Source: an uncultured Actinomycetes bacterium
Lineage (GTDB): Bacteria > Actinomycetota > Acidimicrobiia > Acidimicrobiales > Microtrichaceae
DNA length: 19,906 nt
NCBI GenBank assembly: GCA_903941145.1
Contig: CAJANQ010000144.1
Location: 1 to 19,906 of the forward strand
Direction of reading: 5' to 3'
Positions within the stretch are counted from its first letter, which is position 1, and each line of letters opens with the position of its first letter. Below, one piece after another: positions 6,907-13,831 of the stretch. Under the pieces are notes generated by a model. It ran no database searches. It was not told the origin of the DNA and saw only the letters and a list, made by a program, of their open reading frames with translations. The position numbers were made by a program, and so were the translations under genes.

Positions 6907-6940
6907 CTCACCGTCACCGGTCCGCCAACGTGCGGGCCGA

Positions 6941-6962
6941 CGGCCACCGCCTACGGTGGCCG
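6941..6962 (+). terminator. Hairpin between whiB and the Nudix gene
   Basis: CGGCCACCG and CGGTGGCCG are perfect 9-base arms around a CCTA loop. It follows whiB by 34 bases and could end that transcript. It overlaps a TACGGT box (6952-6957) that suits the Nudix gene, so the same bases may serve as promoter. Confidence 0.5.
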
Positions 6963-6964
6963 CC

Positions 6965-7831
6965 GTGATGGACCTCCAGCATCCCGACCCGGACTCCGTG
7001 CCGGTGCGAGACGCCGCCACCGTCATGCTCCTGCGCGACGGCGAGGCCGGCATGGAGGTCTGCATGCTGCTGCGGAACCTGCGCTCGGACTTCGTCGGCG
7101 GGGCGTTCGTGTTCCCCGGCGGTGCGGTGGACCCCTCCGACGGCCTGGCCGAGGTGGAGCCGCTCTGCGCTGGACTCACCGACGTCGAGGCCTCCCGGCA
7201 CCTGGACCTGCCCGCCGGCGGACTCGCCTACTGGGTGGCCGCCGTGCGCGAGTCGTTCGAGGAGGCCGGCGTCCTGCTCGCGGTCGACGGCGAGGGCCAG
7301 GTCGTGTCGTTCGCGGACCCAGTGGTGGCCGAACGGTTCGTCGGCCACCGCCACGCGGTGGACTCTGGGGAGCGGCGACTGGTCGAGGTCCTGCGCGACG
7401 AGGACCTGCGCATCGACACCGCGGGCATCCACTACTTCTCGCGCTGGGTGACCCCGCTCGGCGCACCTCGCCGCTACGACACGCGGTTCTTCGTGGCGGC
7501 CGCCCCGCCGGAGCAGGAGCCGCTCCACGACGACCGCGAGGTCGTCGCCAGCCGGTGGTTCACCCCGGCCGAGGCGCTCCGCCGCCACGACGAGGGCGAG
7601 ATCACGATGATCTTCCCGACGGTGCGCACGCTGGTTGCGCTCGACCGGTTCGAGAGCGCCGCGGCGGTGCTCGCCCACGCCCGCTCGCTGCCCAAGGTCG
7701 AGGCCGTGCTCCCGCTCATGCGCGAGTCGTCGGCGGGCATCCGGATCGTGCTGCCGGGCGACCCCGAGCACACGGGCGGCACCTACGACGCCTTCACCGC
7801 CCAGCCGGTCGACGAGGACCTGACGGACTGA
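6965..7831 (+). CDS. Nudix hydrolase, NUDT19-like with interrupted Nudix box
   Basis: The visible motifs are FVFPGGAVDPSDG early on and then, about 40 residues later, AAVRESFEEAGVLLA, which is the REUXEEXGU half of the Nudix box. The insertion between the PGG turn and the helix is the feature of the NUDT19/RP2p-like branch, whose mammalian member hydrolyses coenzyme A species; substrate here is inference. HTGGTYDAF near the end resembles conserved C-terminal text in bacterial relatives. Start choice is open: GTG 6956, GTG 6965 or ATG 6968. I prefer 6965/6968 because TACGGT ends 7 bases before 6965 and no Shine-Dalgarno sequence exists. Stop codons of this gene and mrp are 7 bases apart, convergent. 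Confidence 0.85.
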   Translation: MMDLQHPDPDSVPVRDAATVMLLRDGEAGMEVCMLLRNLRSDFVGGAFVFPGGAVDPSDGLAEVEPLCAGLTDVEASRHLDLPAGGLAYWVAAVRESFEEAGVLLAVDGEGQVVSFADPVVAERFVGHRHAVDSGERRLVEVLRDEDLRIDTAGIHYFSRWVTPLGAPRRYDTRFFVAAAPPEQEPLHDDREVVASRWFTPAEALRRHDEGEITMIFPTVRTLVALDRFESAAAVLAHARSLPKVEAVLPLMRESSAGIRIVLPGDPEHTGGTYDAFTAQPVDEDLTD

Positions 7832-7838
7832 CGCCGGC

Positions 7839-9017
7839 TCAGTCGGTGGCGTCGGCGGCCGCCAGCGCAGCGTCCACCGCGTCGAACAGCCGGGCCGAGC
7901 AGCCAGCCAGGTCCACCGGCGGGACCAGCTCGTCGACGAGCAGCGCAGCGAGCGCCCTGAACGCGTCGGCGGCGGGACCCTGACCTAGCGACGCCGGGCT
8001 GCCTGCGTCGCCGCCCTCGGACACCGCCGGCTCGATCGGGATCTCGGCCACGAGCGGGACCCCGGCCTCCTCAGCCAGACGGGCACCGCCGCCCGACCCG
8101 AAGATCCGGTGCTCGTTGCCGTCGTCGTCGACGTAGACCGACATGTTCTCGACCACGCCGACGATCCGCAGGTAGTTCTTCCGGGCCATGTCGACCACAC
8201 GCACCGCGACCTTCTGGGCGGCGGTGGCGGGGGTCGTGACCACCAGCACCTCTGACCGGGGCAGCATCCGTGCCAGGCCCATCTGCACGTCGCCGGTCCC
8301 GGGCGGCATGTCGATCAGCAGGTAGTCCAGGTCGCCCCACTCGACGTCCTCGAGGAAGTGCTGGACGGCGCGGTTGAGCATCAGGCCGCGCCACATGAGC
8401 GCCGAGCCCTCCTCCTCGACCAGGAAGCCCATCGAGACCACCCGCAGGAGCCCGGCCCCGCACGGCAGCTCGTGGGGCTGGATCTTGGCGGTGCCCTCGA
8501 CCGTGGCGAGCCGGCCGTCGAGGCCCAGCATCCGCGGGACCGAGAAGCCCCAGATGTCCGCGTCGAGCACGCCGACGGTGCGACCGGTCGAGGCGATCGC
8601 CGCGGCCAGGTTCACGGTGACCGACGACTTGCCGACCCCGCCCTTGCCGGACGCCACCATGAGGACCTTGGTCGTCGACGGGATGGTGGTCGACTCGGGC
8701 CGCTCGGCGATCTTGAGCCTGGCCCGGTCCATGGCCCGGGCCTTCTCGTCGGGGCTCAGCTCGCCCCAGTCGATCGTCACCCTGGTCACTCCGGGGAGCG
8801 ACACGATCCGTGCCCGCACGTCCTTCTGGATCTGGGCCCGCAGCGGGCAGCCGGCGGTCGTGAGCGCAATCTCGACCTGCACGTGGCCGTTGTCGTGGAC
8901 CTGCACGCCCCGGGCCATGCCGAGCTCGACGATGTCGGCCCCCAGCTCGGGGTCGACGACGCCGCGCAACAGTTCCATGAGGTGCTCTGGCGTCGGCGGT
9001 CCGACCGGGGTGTCCAC
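7839..9017 (-). CDS. mrp: Mrp/NBP35-family iron-sulfur carrier ATPase
   Basis: The 392-residue protein has an N-terminal MIP18/DUF59 domain (about 10-85) with a conserved cysteine C57 in TTAGCPLR, then the P-loop ATPase domain with SGKGGVGKSS at 123-132, IDMPPGTGD and VVENMS. Mrp/ApbC proteins carry 4Fe-4S clusters to target enzymes. The CxxC that follows VVENMS in Escherichia coli-type Mrp is absent: the text is VVENMSVYVDDDGNEH. As I recall this is common in actinobacterial Mrp. Start is GTG at 9017; TAGATT ends 6 bases upstream, so it looks leaderless. It is divergent from erpA, which suits a shared iron-sulfur role. Confidence 0.94.
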   Translation of the reverse strand: MDTPVGPPTPEHLMELLRGVVDPELGADIVELGMARGVQVHDNGHVQVEIALTTAGCPLRAQIQKDVRARIVSLPGVTRVTIDWGELSPDEKARAMDRARLKIAERPESTTIPSTTKVLMVASGKGGVGKSSVTVNLAAAIASTGRTVGVLDADIWGFSVPRMLGLDGRLATVEGTAKIQPHELPCGAGLLRVVSMGFLVEEEGSALMWRGLMLNRAVQHFLEDVEWGDLDYLLIDMPPGTGDVQMGLARMLPRSEVLVVTTPATAAQKVAVRVVDMARKNYLRIVGVVENMSVYVDDDGNEHRIFGSGGGARLAEEAGVPLVAEIPIEPAVSEGGDAGSPASLGQGPAADAFRALAALLVDELVPPVDLAGCSARLFDAVDAALAAADATD

Positions 9018-9023
9018 GCCGCC

Positions 9024-9029
9024 AATCTA
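9024..9029 (-). promoter_or_regulatory. -10-like box for mrp (leaderless type)
   Basis: On the minus strand this reads TAGATT, ending 6 bases before the GTG start at 9017, with no room for a Shine-Dalgarno sequence. Confidence 0.55.
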
Positions 9030-9091
9030 CCGACGTGCCGTGGTCCGGCGCCCTGCGGGAAGCTGCCTTCCCCGTTCCGGGTTGTGCCCGC

Positions 9092-9097
9092 TACCCT
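9092..9097 (+). promoter_or_regulatory. -10-like box for erpA
   Basis: TACCCT lies about 57 bases ahead of the erpA ATG. I see no convincing -35. The implied leader of about 50 bases carries a strong ribosome site, GGAGGA. Confidence 0.35.
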
Positions 9098-9154
9098 GAC
9101 GGTCGACGTGTACGGCCCGAAGTGTGCGTCCAGAGTTCTTGCAGGAGGACCCCA

Positions 9155-9475
9155 ATGATCACCCTCACCGACAACGCCACCACCAAGGTCGGCCAGCTCA
9201 TCGAGGCCGAGGGCGACGAGGCCCTTGCGCTCCGCGTGGCCGTGCGCCCCGGCGGCTGCTCCGGCTTCTCCTACGAGATGTTCTTCGACACCGACATCGC
9301 CACTGACGACGTCACCGTCGAGTACGGCAAGGTGAAGGTCGTCGTGGACCCCTCCAGCGCCCAGCTCCTGACCGGCGCCACGCTGGACTACAAGGACGGC
9401 CTGGACCAGTCGGGCTTCGCCATCACGAACCCGAACGCCGAACGCACCTGCGGCTGCGGCCAGTCCTTCAGCTGA
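9155..9475 (+). CDS. erpA: ErpA/IscA-type iron-sulfur cluster insertion protein
   Basis: The 106-residue A-type carrier has the three invariant cysteines: C35 in RPGGCSGFSY and C99 and C101 in TCGCGQSFS. These hold a cluster between two subunits for delivery to apo-proteins. Length is typical. ATG 9155 is set by GCAGGAGGA just upstream; an open extension to 9035 has no family similarity. It is divergent from mrp, another cluster carrier, and 22 bases ahead of a Coq4-like gene with which it is probably co-transcribed. ErpA versus IscA cannot be separated by eye; in actinobacteria the single erpA-type copy usually serves respiratory enzymes. Confidence 0.94.
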   Translation: MITLTDNATTKVGQLIEAEGDEALALRVAVRPGGCSGFSYEMFFDTDIATDDVTVEYGKVKVVVDPSSAQLLTGATLDYKDGLDQSGFAITNPNAERTCGCGQSFS

Positions 9476-9497
9476 CCAAGTCCGGCCAGGGGGAGCG

Positions 9498-10457
9498 GTG
9501 CAGTTCTCCCTCGCCCCTGAACTGGTCGAACCGTTCGTCCGCGGCCTGCTGGGCGGCATCGACGTCGACGGTGGTCCCTCCGACGAGCAGCTCGTCGTCC
9601 TCGACGCGCTCGTTCGGCACCTCTGGCACCGCGACGACCTGGTGGGCCACGTCGGACCGCTTGGTCCGACCGAGGTCGCGGAGGCCGTGGTCGACCCGGT
9701 GGCGCGTCGCCGGTTCCACGAGGTGCTGCTGACCCTGGAGCTCTGTCGGCACCCGCTCACGGCCGCGCAGGTCGACCGCGTCGAGGAGTACGGCGCAGCG
9801 CTCGACTTCGAGGGCCCGGACCTGCAGATGCTGCGGGACCTTGCCGACCAGGGCGTCGGCGCGGCGGCCGCCGACTTCTCGAGGTTCCTCGACGCCAACC
9901 TGGCGCTGCGCCATGAGCCGACGTTGCGGCCGGTGCCGGTCACGCTCGACCCCGAACCGGAGCTGTCCGCTCGGATGCTCGCCCTGGCCGACCTGCCGGC
10001 CGGGACCGTCGGGCGAGGACTGGTGGACTTCTACGACCGGGCCGGGCTCACGCTGCCCGGTCTCCAGGGGTCGGCCATGAACCACTGGTTCGTGGCCCAC
10101 GACACCACCCACGTCATCGCCGGCATCGCCCCGACGGGCCCCGGCGAGATCGCCCTGAGCGCGTTCCAGATGGCGATGGACGACAACGACGTCAACCGGG
10201 GCGCACTCCTGGCGTCGCTCGTGGTGCACGAGGCCGGGTTCGCCGGGTCCGAGTCGTCGGCCGCCGAGGCGGGGATTCTGGCGACCCCGGGGGCGGCCGA
10301 ACTGCTGGGCCAGGAGATGGAGCGGGGTGCTGCCTGCACGGCCGACTTCTCGCTGGTCGACCACATGGCGCTGTTCGACCGTCCGTTGGCCGAGGTCCGT
10401 GAGGAGTTCGGGGTCGGCCGGCCGCCGGACCCCGCCGACGGCCACCACTGGTGGTAG
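9498..10457 (+). CDS. Coq4-like protein with TerB-like N-terminal region
   Basis: The 319-residue protein has two parts. Residues about 175-300 hold AHDTTHVIAGI...GEIALSAFQMAM, which fits the Coq4 metal-site motif HDxxHx11E exactly: H201, D202, H205, E217. Coq4 is a ubiquinone biosynthesis protein, reported to act at the C1 position of the ring. Residues about 15-140 are helical and begin GIDVDGGPSDEQLVVLDALVRHLW, which resembles the TerB/DjlA acidic helical domain; this part is less certain. Start is GTG 9498, preceded by GGGGGAG. It ends GHHWW and is convergent with the lipoprotein gene. Its substrate in an organism likely to use menaquinone is unknown. Confidence 0.72.
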   Translation: MQFSLAPELVEPFVRGLLGGIDVDGGPSDEQLVVLDALVRHLWHRDDLVGHVGPLGPTEVAEAVVDPVARRRFHEVLLTLELCRHPLTAAQVDRVEEYGAALDFEGPDLQMLRDLADQGVGAAAADFSRFLDANLALRHEPTLRPVPVTLDPEPELSARMLALADLPAGTVGRGLVDFYDRAGLTLPGLQGSAMNHWFVAHDTTHVIAGIAPTGPGEIALSAFQMAMDDNDVNRGALLASLVVHEAGFAGSESSAAEAGILATPGAAELLGQEMERGAACTADFSLVDHMALFDRPLAEVREEFGVGRPPDPADGHHWW

Positions 10458-10473
10458 CCGGCCGTCCGGGCTA
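10455..10473. terminator. Weak stem joining two convergent stop codons
   Basis: TAGCC (the Coq4-like stop onward) pairs with GGCTA (the lipoprotein stop on the minus strand) around a 9-base loop. The stem is only 5 pairs, so terminator function is uncertain. Confidence 0.3.
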
Positions 10474-11397
10474 CTTGGCCAGGTTGAGCAGGTCCGACAG
10501 CTCGACCCGGTCGACGACCGTGTCGGCACGCGCCACCAGGATCCCGGCGCTGTTCGTGATGAAGAGCGCCGGGGCGTACTTCATCTTGTAGGCGTCGGTC
10601 AGCGGCGCCATGGCCGCCTCGGACAGCCGGCGCACGTCCTTTGGGTTCTTGTAGACCTCGGAGTGCAGGACGACGACCTCGGGGTGCTGGGGCACCGCCT
10701 CGAGCACCAGGTCCAGCATCGTGCGGTCGGCGTCCGTGGTGGCGAACGCCGGGGCGGCGAGCACGACGGCGACCGGCCGGCCGCGGCCGACGAGCTGGGC
10801 CAGGCTGAACTCGTGCAGCCCGCACGCCGGGACGTGCGAGCACACCGGGCTGACCTCGAGCGACCGGAGGGTCGTCGGCGTGTCGACCGGAGGAAGGGCC
10901 TCGCCCACCTGCGGGGGGCCGACCTCGGTCCGGTCGTAGGCCTGCACGGCGACCGACAGACGGTCGTTGCCGACCCGGGCCACGACGTCGTACACGCCGG
11001 GCTCGGGGAAGGTGAGCGTTGCCGGGAGGTACGGGTACGGCACGCCGTCGCTGCGGACCGGCGCGGTCACGGACCCGACGACCTCGTTGCCGTCGACCTC
11101 GAGGTTGAACACCGCCTGCTGTACCGGCAGCGACTGGGGGACGTTGCGCGAGTTGGTGACGGCGAACGGCAGCCGAGTCGGAGTACCCGCCACGACGTGG
11201 GGGGACTTGACCGGGAAGAGCGGGGACAGCTGGAGCGCCGCCGGGACCGGCCGGGACTCGCTCTCGCCACCGCCGCACGCCGTGAGGGCAAGGCTGGCAC
11301 CGGCCGCGACGGCTGCACCCTGCAGCAGGGTGCGGCGCGAAAGTCCCTCAACGGCGCGTGCGTCGCCGTCAGGGTCAGGGGCGGGGTGCCGGTGCAT
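10471..11397 (-). CDS. Tat-exported thioredoxin-fold lipoprotein lacking the redox cysteines
   Basis: The 308-residue protein opens with a twin-arginine signal, LSRRTLLQG (R21, R22), and a lipobox LTAC with C41, so it should be exported folded and lipid-anchored. An immunoglobulin-like beta region (about 55-155) is followed by a thioredoxin-like domain (about 205-308) with a cis-proline segment MKYAPALFIT. Where relatives, as I recall them, have PAFCQ...CGPVLD, this protein reads PAFATTDADRTMLD, so both active-site cysteines are missing. A separate pair, C186 and C192 in PVCSHVPACG, remains. It is probably a binding or structural protein, not an oxidoreductase. A TAGCGT box sits 8 bases before the ATG. 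Confidence 0.8.
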   Translation of the reverse strand: MHRHPAPDPDGDARAVEGLSRRTLLQGAAVAAGASLALTACGGGESESRPVPAALQLSPLFPVKSPHVVAGTPTRLPFAVTNSRNVPQSLPVQQAVFNLEVDGNEVVGSVTAPVRSDGVPYPYLPATLTFPEPGVYDVVARVGNDRLSVAVQAYDRTEVGPPQVGEALPPVDTPTTLRSLEVSPVCSHVPACGLHEFSLAQLVGRGRPVAVVLAAPAFATTDADRTMLDLVLEAVPQHPEVVVLHSEVYKNPKDVRRLSEAAMAPLTDAYKMKYAPALFITNSAGILVARADTVVDRVELSDLLNLAK

Positions 11398-11405
11398 CGG
11401 CGCCG

Positions 11406-11411
11406 ACGCTA
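11406..11411 (-). promoter_or_regulatory. -10-like box for the thioredoxin-fold lipoprotein
   Basis: On the minus strand this is TAGCGT, ending 8 bases before the ATG at 11397. No ribosome binding site is seen. Confidence 0.45.
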
Positions 11412-11499
11412 CCGTCCGGTGCTCCCGGAACGACGCCGGAGGCGCTGCGGACCGAGCAGGTCCTCAGCGACCGTCGCCGGGGCCCTGACGGAGGACCAC

Positions 11500-13149
11500 A
11501 TGCACGCTGCACCTACCGACGAACCGAACCAGGACGGAGTGCCGTCGGCCGAGCTCGAGCTCACGGTCGACGGCCGCACCGTGCGCGTCCCCGACGACGG
11601 GTCGACGCTGCTCGAGGTGCTCCGCACTTACGCCGGTGTGCAGTCCGCCAAGGACGGCTGCGCGCCGCAGGGCCAGTGCGGCTGCTGCACGGTGCTGGTC
11701 GACGGTCAGGCCCGGGTGTCCTGCGTGACCCCGGCGCGTCGCGTCGCCGGCAGGTCCGTCACCACCCTCGACGGGCTCGACGCCCAGGTGCGGGACCGCT
11801 GGGCCGCGGCCGTCACGGCGTGCGGCGGGAGCCAGTGCGGCGTCTGCACGCCTGGGATCGTGACCCGGCTCGTGGCGCTCGACGACAAGAAGCCCGGTGC
11901 CACCGTGGCGGACGCCGAGCGGGCACTCGCGGCCCACCTGTGCCGCTGCACCGGCTGGCAGACCGTGGTCGAGGCCTGGGAGCTCCAGCGGTCGGGCGAC
12001 CCGTTCGCCGCGCTGGAGGCCCGCGACCTCGACGCTGCCACCGCACGGGCGACGGTCGAGTGCGGCGTGCCCCAGCGGGTGGGGACCGAGGTCAGTCTGG
12101 GCCGTGCCGGGTTTGCCGCCGACACCGTGCCCGACGGCGCCTTGGTCGCCGTGCCCGACGGCGAGGGCGGTTGGACCGTCGGGCCCACGCTCCACGCGGC
12201 GCGTCAGGCGGCCGGCAAGGTCCAGGGCCGTCGCACCACCGAGCCGGCGTCGCCGCCGCTCGAGGTCCCCGAAGGGGAGTGGGCCGCGTCGCTCGCCACC
12301 TGCTGGGTCGAGGCGGCCTACGTCGAGACCGACGCCTCGTGGTGCGAGCCCGGCGGTTCGTCGGCACCCGCGGCGGCCAACGGCGGCGCGTTCGGCGCCA
12401 AGCGCGGCTCGGAGCTACCGGCCGCGGCGCGGGCGCTGGCCGACGAGCACGGGCAGCCGGTCCTGGCGCTGTGGTCGAGGGAGGACGTGGCCCGCCACGG
12501 CTTCAAGCGGACACCGGTCGCCGGCGGGATGCGCACCGACGGGACGGGTCAGATACGGGTAGTTGCTGCCGACGGGGTCGCTGCGGGCATCGCCGCCGTG
12601 GCACCCGGGCTCGAGGTCGAGCTGGTCGAGGTGCCGGGACCGCCCGTCAGCAGCGCCGTCCGTGCGGCCGGGTGGGCCGAGGCCGCCGCGCTGGTCGCTG
12701 CCGCCGGCGCACCGTCGGACTACGTGTCGGTGGACGGCGACGCCGTGACCGTCGTGGACCCGGTCCACGGTGGTCGTGCCACCGTCCGCGTGGCCGACGG
12801 CCAGGTCCGGGTAGAGGTCGACGGCGGCGAGGTCCTCGACGAGGTCGTCGTGCGGTCGTACTGCATCGGTGCAGTGCACATGGCGCTCAGCTGGGTCACG
12901 TCGGAGTCGCTGACCGTGACCCCTGACGGCGAGGTCGCCGACCTGACCGTCCGGTCGTTCGGGGTCCTGCGGGCCGCCGACATGCCGCACGTCGAGGTGG
13001 TCGTGGCGGGCGACGGCCCGGCCGAGGCCTGCCGGGTGAGCGACGCAGTGTTCGCGGCGACGGCCGCAGCGGTCTGGCGGCTCCAGGGCTGCCCGACCGT
13101 CTGGCCGACCGGTACGCTGCTGCCCGCCTCGCCGGCAACCGCCGGCTGA
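11500..13149 (+). CDS. Compact fusion of xanthine-dehydrogenase-type 2Fe-2S subunit with molybdopterin-subunit fragments
   Basis: The 549-residue protein begins with a ferredoxin-type 2Fe-2S domain (C54, C60, C63, C75, with an extra C62) and the helical second 2Fe-2S domain (C113, C116, C148, C150 in SQCGVC and LCRCTGW), as in the small subunit of xanthine and carbon monoxide dehydrogenases. The remainder resembles the molybdopterin subunit only in pieces: NGGAFGAKRG (294-303), ARALADEHGQPVLALWSRED, and a C-terminal block from RSYCIGAVHMAL (452 onward). No FAD domain is present and several hundred residues of the usual large subunit are missing. ATG 11500 is fixed by GGAGG 5 bases upstream. 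Whether it binds molybdopterin is unknown. ridA follows 42 bases on. Confidence 0.75.
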   Translation: MHAAPTDEPNQDGVPSAELELTVDGRTVRVPDDGSTLLEVLRTYAGVQSAKDGCAPQGQCGCCTVLVDGQARVSCVTPARRVAGRSVTTLDGLDAQVRDRWAAAVTACGGSQCGVCTPGIVTRLVALDDKKPGATVADAERALAAHLCRCTGWQTVVEAWELQRSGDPFAALEARDLDAATARATVECGVPQRVGTEVSLGRAGFAADTVPDGALVAVPDGEGGWTVGPTLHAARQAAGKVQGRRTTEPASPPLEVPEGEWAASLATCWVEAAYVETDASWCEPGGSSAPAAANGGAFGAKRGSELPAAARALADEHGQPVLALWSREDVARHGFKRTPVAGGMRTDGTGQIRVVAADGVAAGIAAVAPGLEVELVEVPGPPVSSAVRAAGWAEAAALVAAAGAPSDYVSVDGDAVTVVDPVHGGRATVRVADGQVRVEVDGGEVLDEVVVRSYCIGAVHMALSWVTSESLTVTPDGEVADLTVRSFGVLRAADMPHVEVVVAGDGPAEACRVSDAVFAATAAAVWRLQGCPTVWPTGTLLPASPATAG

Positions 13150-13191
13150 CCCGACCGCCGTCCGCCCCGGACCGAACGAACAGGATCTTCC

Positions 13192-13536
13192 ATGACCGAC
13201 GAGACCCCGATCTACCGACCTGCAGTCCGCGCCGGCGACCTGGTGTTCGTCTCCGGTCAGATCGGCCTGGGCCCTGACGGCATGGCCGAGACCCTCGAGG
13301 GCCAGATCTCCCAGGTCCTGGTGAACCTCGACAAGGTCCTGACCGACCAGGGCGTCGAGCGGTCGCAGGTCGTGAAGGCCACCGTGTTCCTGACCGACAT
13401 GGACGACTTTCCGGCCCTCAACGAGCAGTACCGCGAGTTCTTCGCCGACCCGCGTCCGGCCCGCTCGACCATCGCCGTGGCGAACCTTCCGTTCGGAGCG
13501 CGCGTCGAGATCGAGGTCGTCGCCTACACGGGCTGA
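13192..13536 (+). CDS. ridA: RidA-family reactive imine/enamine deaminase
   Basis: The 114-residue protein matches RidA/YjgF length and pattern: FVSGQIG near the start, VVKATVFLTDMDDF in the middle, and RPARSTIAVANLPFGARVEIEVVA at the end. The catalytic arginine of true RidA members is kept as R91 (ARST) and the terminal glutamates are E106 and E108. RidA hydrolyses 2-aminoacrylate and related intermediates made by pyridoxal-phosphate enzymes. AGGATC sits ahead of the ATG. It lies behind the 2Fe-2S fusion gene, probably in the same transcript. In mycobacteria a ridA gene lies near the ArsA pair and whiB4, so its presence in this window adds to the partial synteny. Confidence 0.93.
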   Translation: MTDETPIYRPAVRAGDLVFVSGQIGLGPDGMAETLEGQISQVLVNLDKVLTDQGVERSQVVKATVFLTDMDDFPALNEQYREFFADPRPARSTIAVANLPFGARVEIEVVAYTG

Positions 13537-13582
13537 GTGGTCCGGCCGGCCGTGAAGGCTGGCCTCTGGGGCGCCGGTGCGG

Positions 13583-13588
13583 CAGACT
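13583..13588 (+). promoter_or_regulatory. -10-like box for the 52-residue membrane protein
   Basis: CAGACT keeps the A and final T of a -10 and ends 6 bases before the GTG start at 13595, the same spacing as seen at mrp. Confidence 0.35.
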
Positions 13589-13594
13589 CAGTCC

Positions 13595-13753
13595 GTGCTT
13601 GGCGCTCTCATCATCCTCGTCACACTGTTCGTCGTGCTCCCGGTGGGTTTCATCATCACCGGCGGTGTGCTCTCGGTCGTCCTTGGCCACTCGCTCCGCA
13701 AGGAGGGCGAGTACCGCCACGAGGGCTCCGAGCTCATCGAGACGAACGTCTGA
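13595..13753 (+). CDS. Small single-pass membrane protein, 52 residues
   Basis: A GTG start at 13595 opens MLGALIILVTLFVVLPVGF, a strongly hydrophobic helix of about 30 residues in all, followed by a charged tail HSLRKEGEYRHEGSELIETNV. Codon use is GC3-rich like its neighbours, which supports real coding. It is not a family I recognise. A likely topology is one or two tight membrane passes with the charged tail in the cytoplasm. It is convergent with glnR across a hairpin-rich gap and downstream of ridA by 58 bases, but a CAGACT box suggests its own leaderless promoter. Function is unknown. Confidence 0.6.
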   Translation: MLGALIILVTLFVVLPVGFIITGGVLSVVLGHSLRKEGEYRHEGSELIETNV

Positions 13754-13763
13754 CGACCCCGTC

Positions 13764-13831
13764 CTGACCTGACCCCTGACCCGTCCGGCCGCCCACGTGC
13801 ACCTGCCGCGGGCCACGGCCCGTCAGGTCAG
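13764..13831. terminator. Bidirectional hairpin region between the small membrane gene and glnR
   Basis: CTGACCTGAC (13764-13773) and GTCAGGTCAG (13822-13831) are perfect 10-base arms, with an inner hairpin CGGGCC-AC-GGCCCG (13809-13822). The right arm covers the glnR stop codon. It lies between two convergent genes, fitting a shared terminator, though no U tract is seen. Confidence 0.55.

Noticed and set aside
10327..11499. N-terminal extension of the 2Fe-2S fusion gene back to 10327
   Set aside because: It would be antisense to the lipoprotein gene and overlap the Coq4-like gene; ATG 11500 has a proper ribosome site and the family N-terminus.
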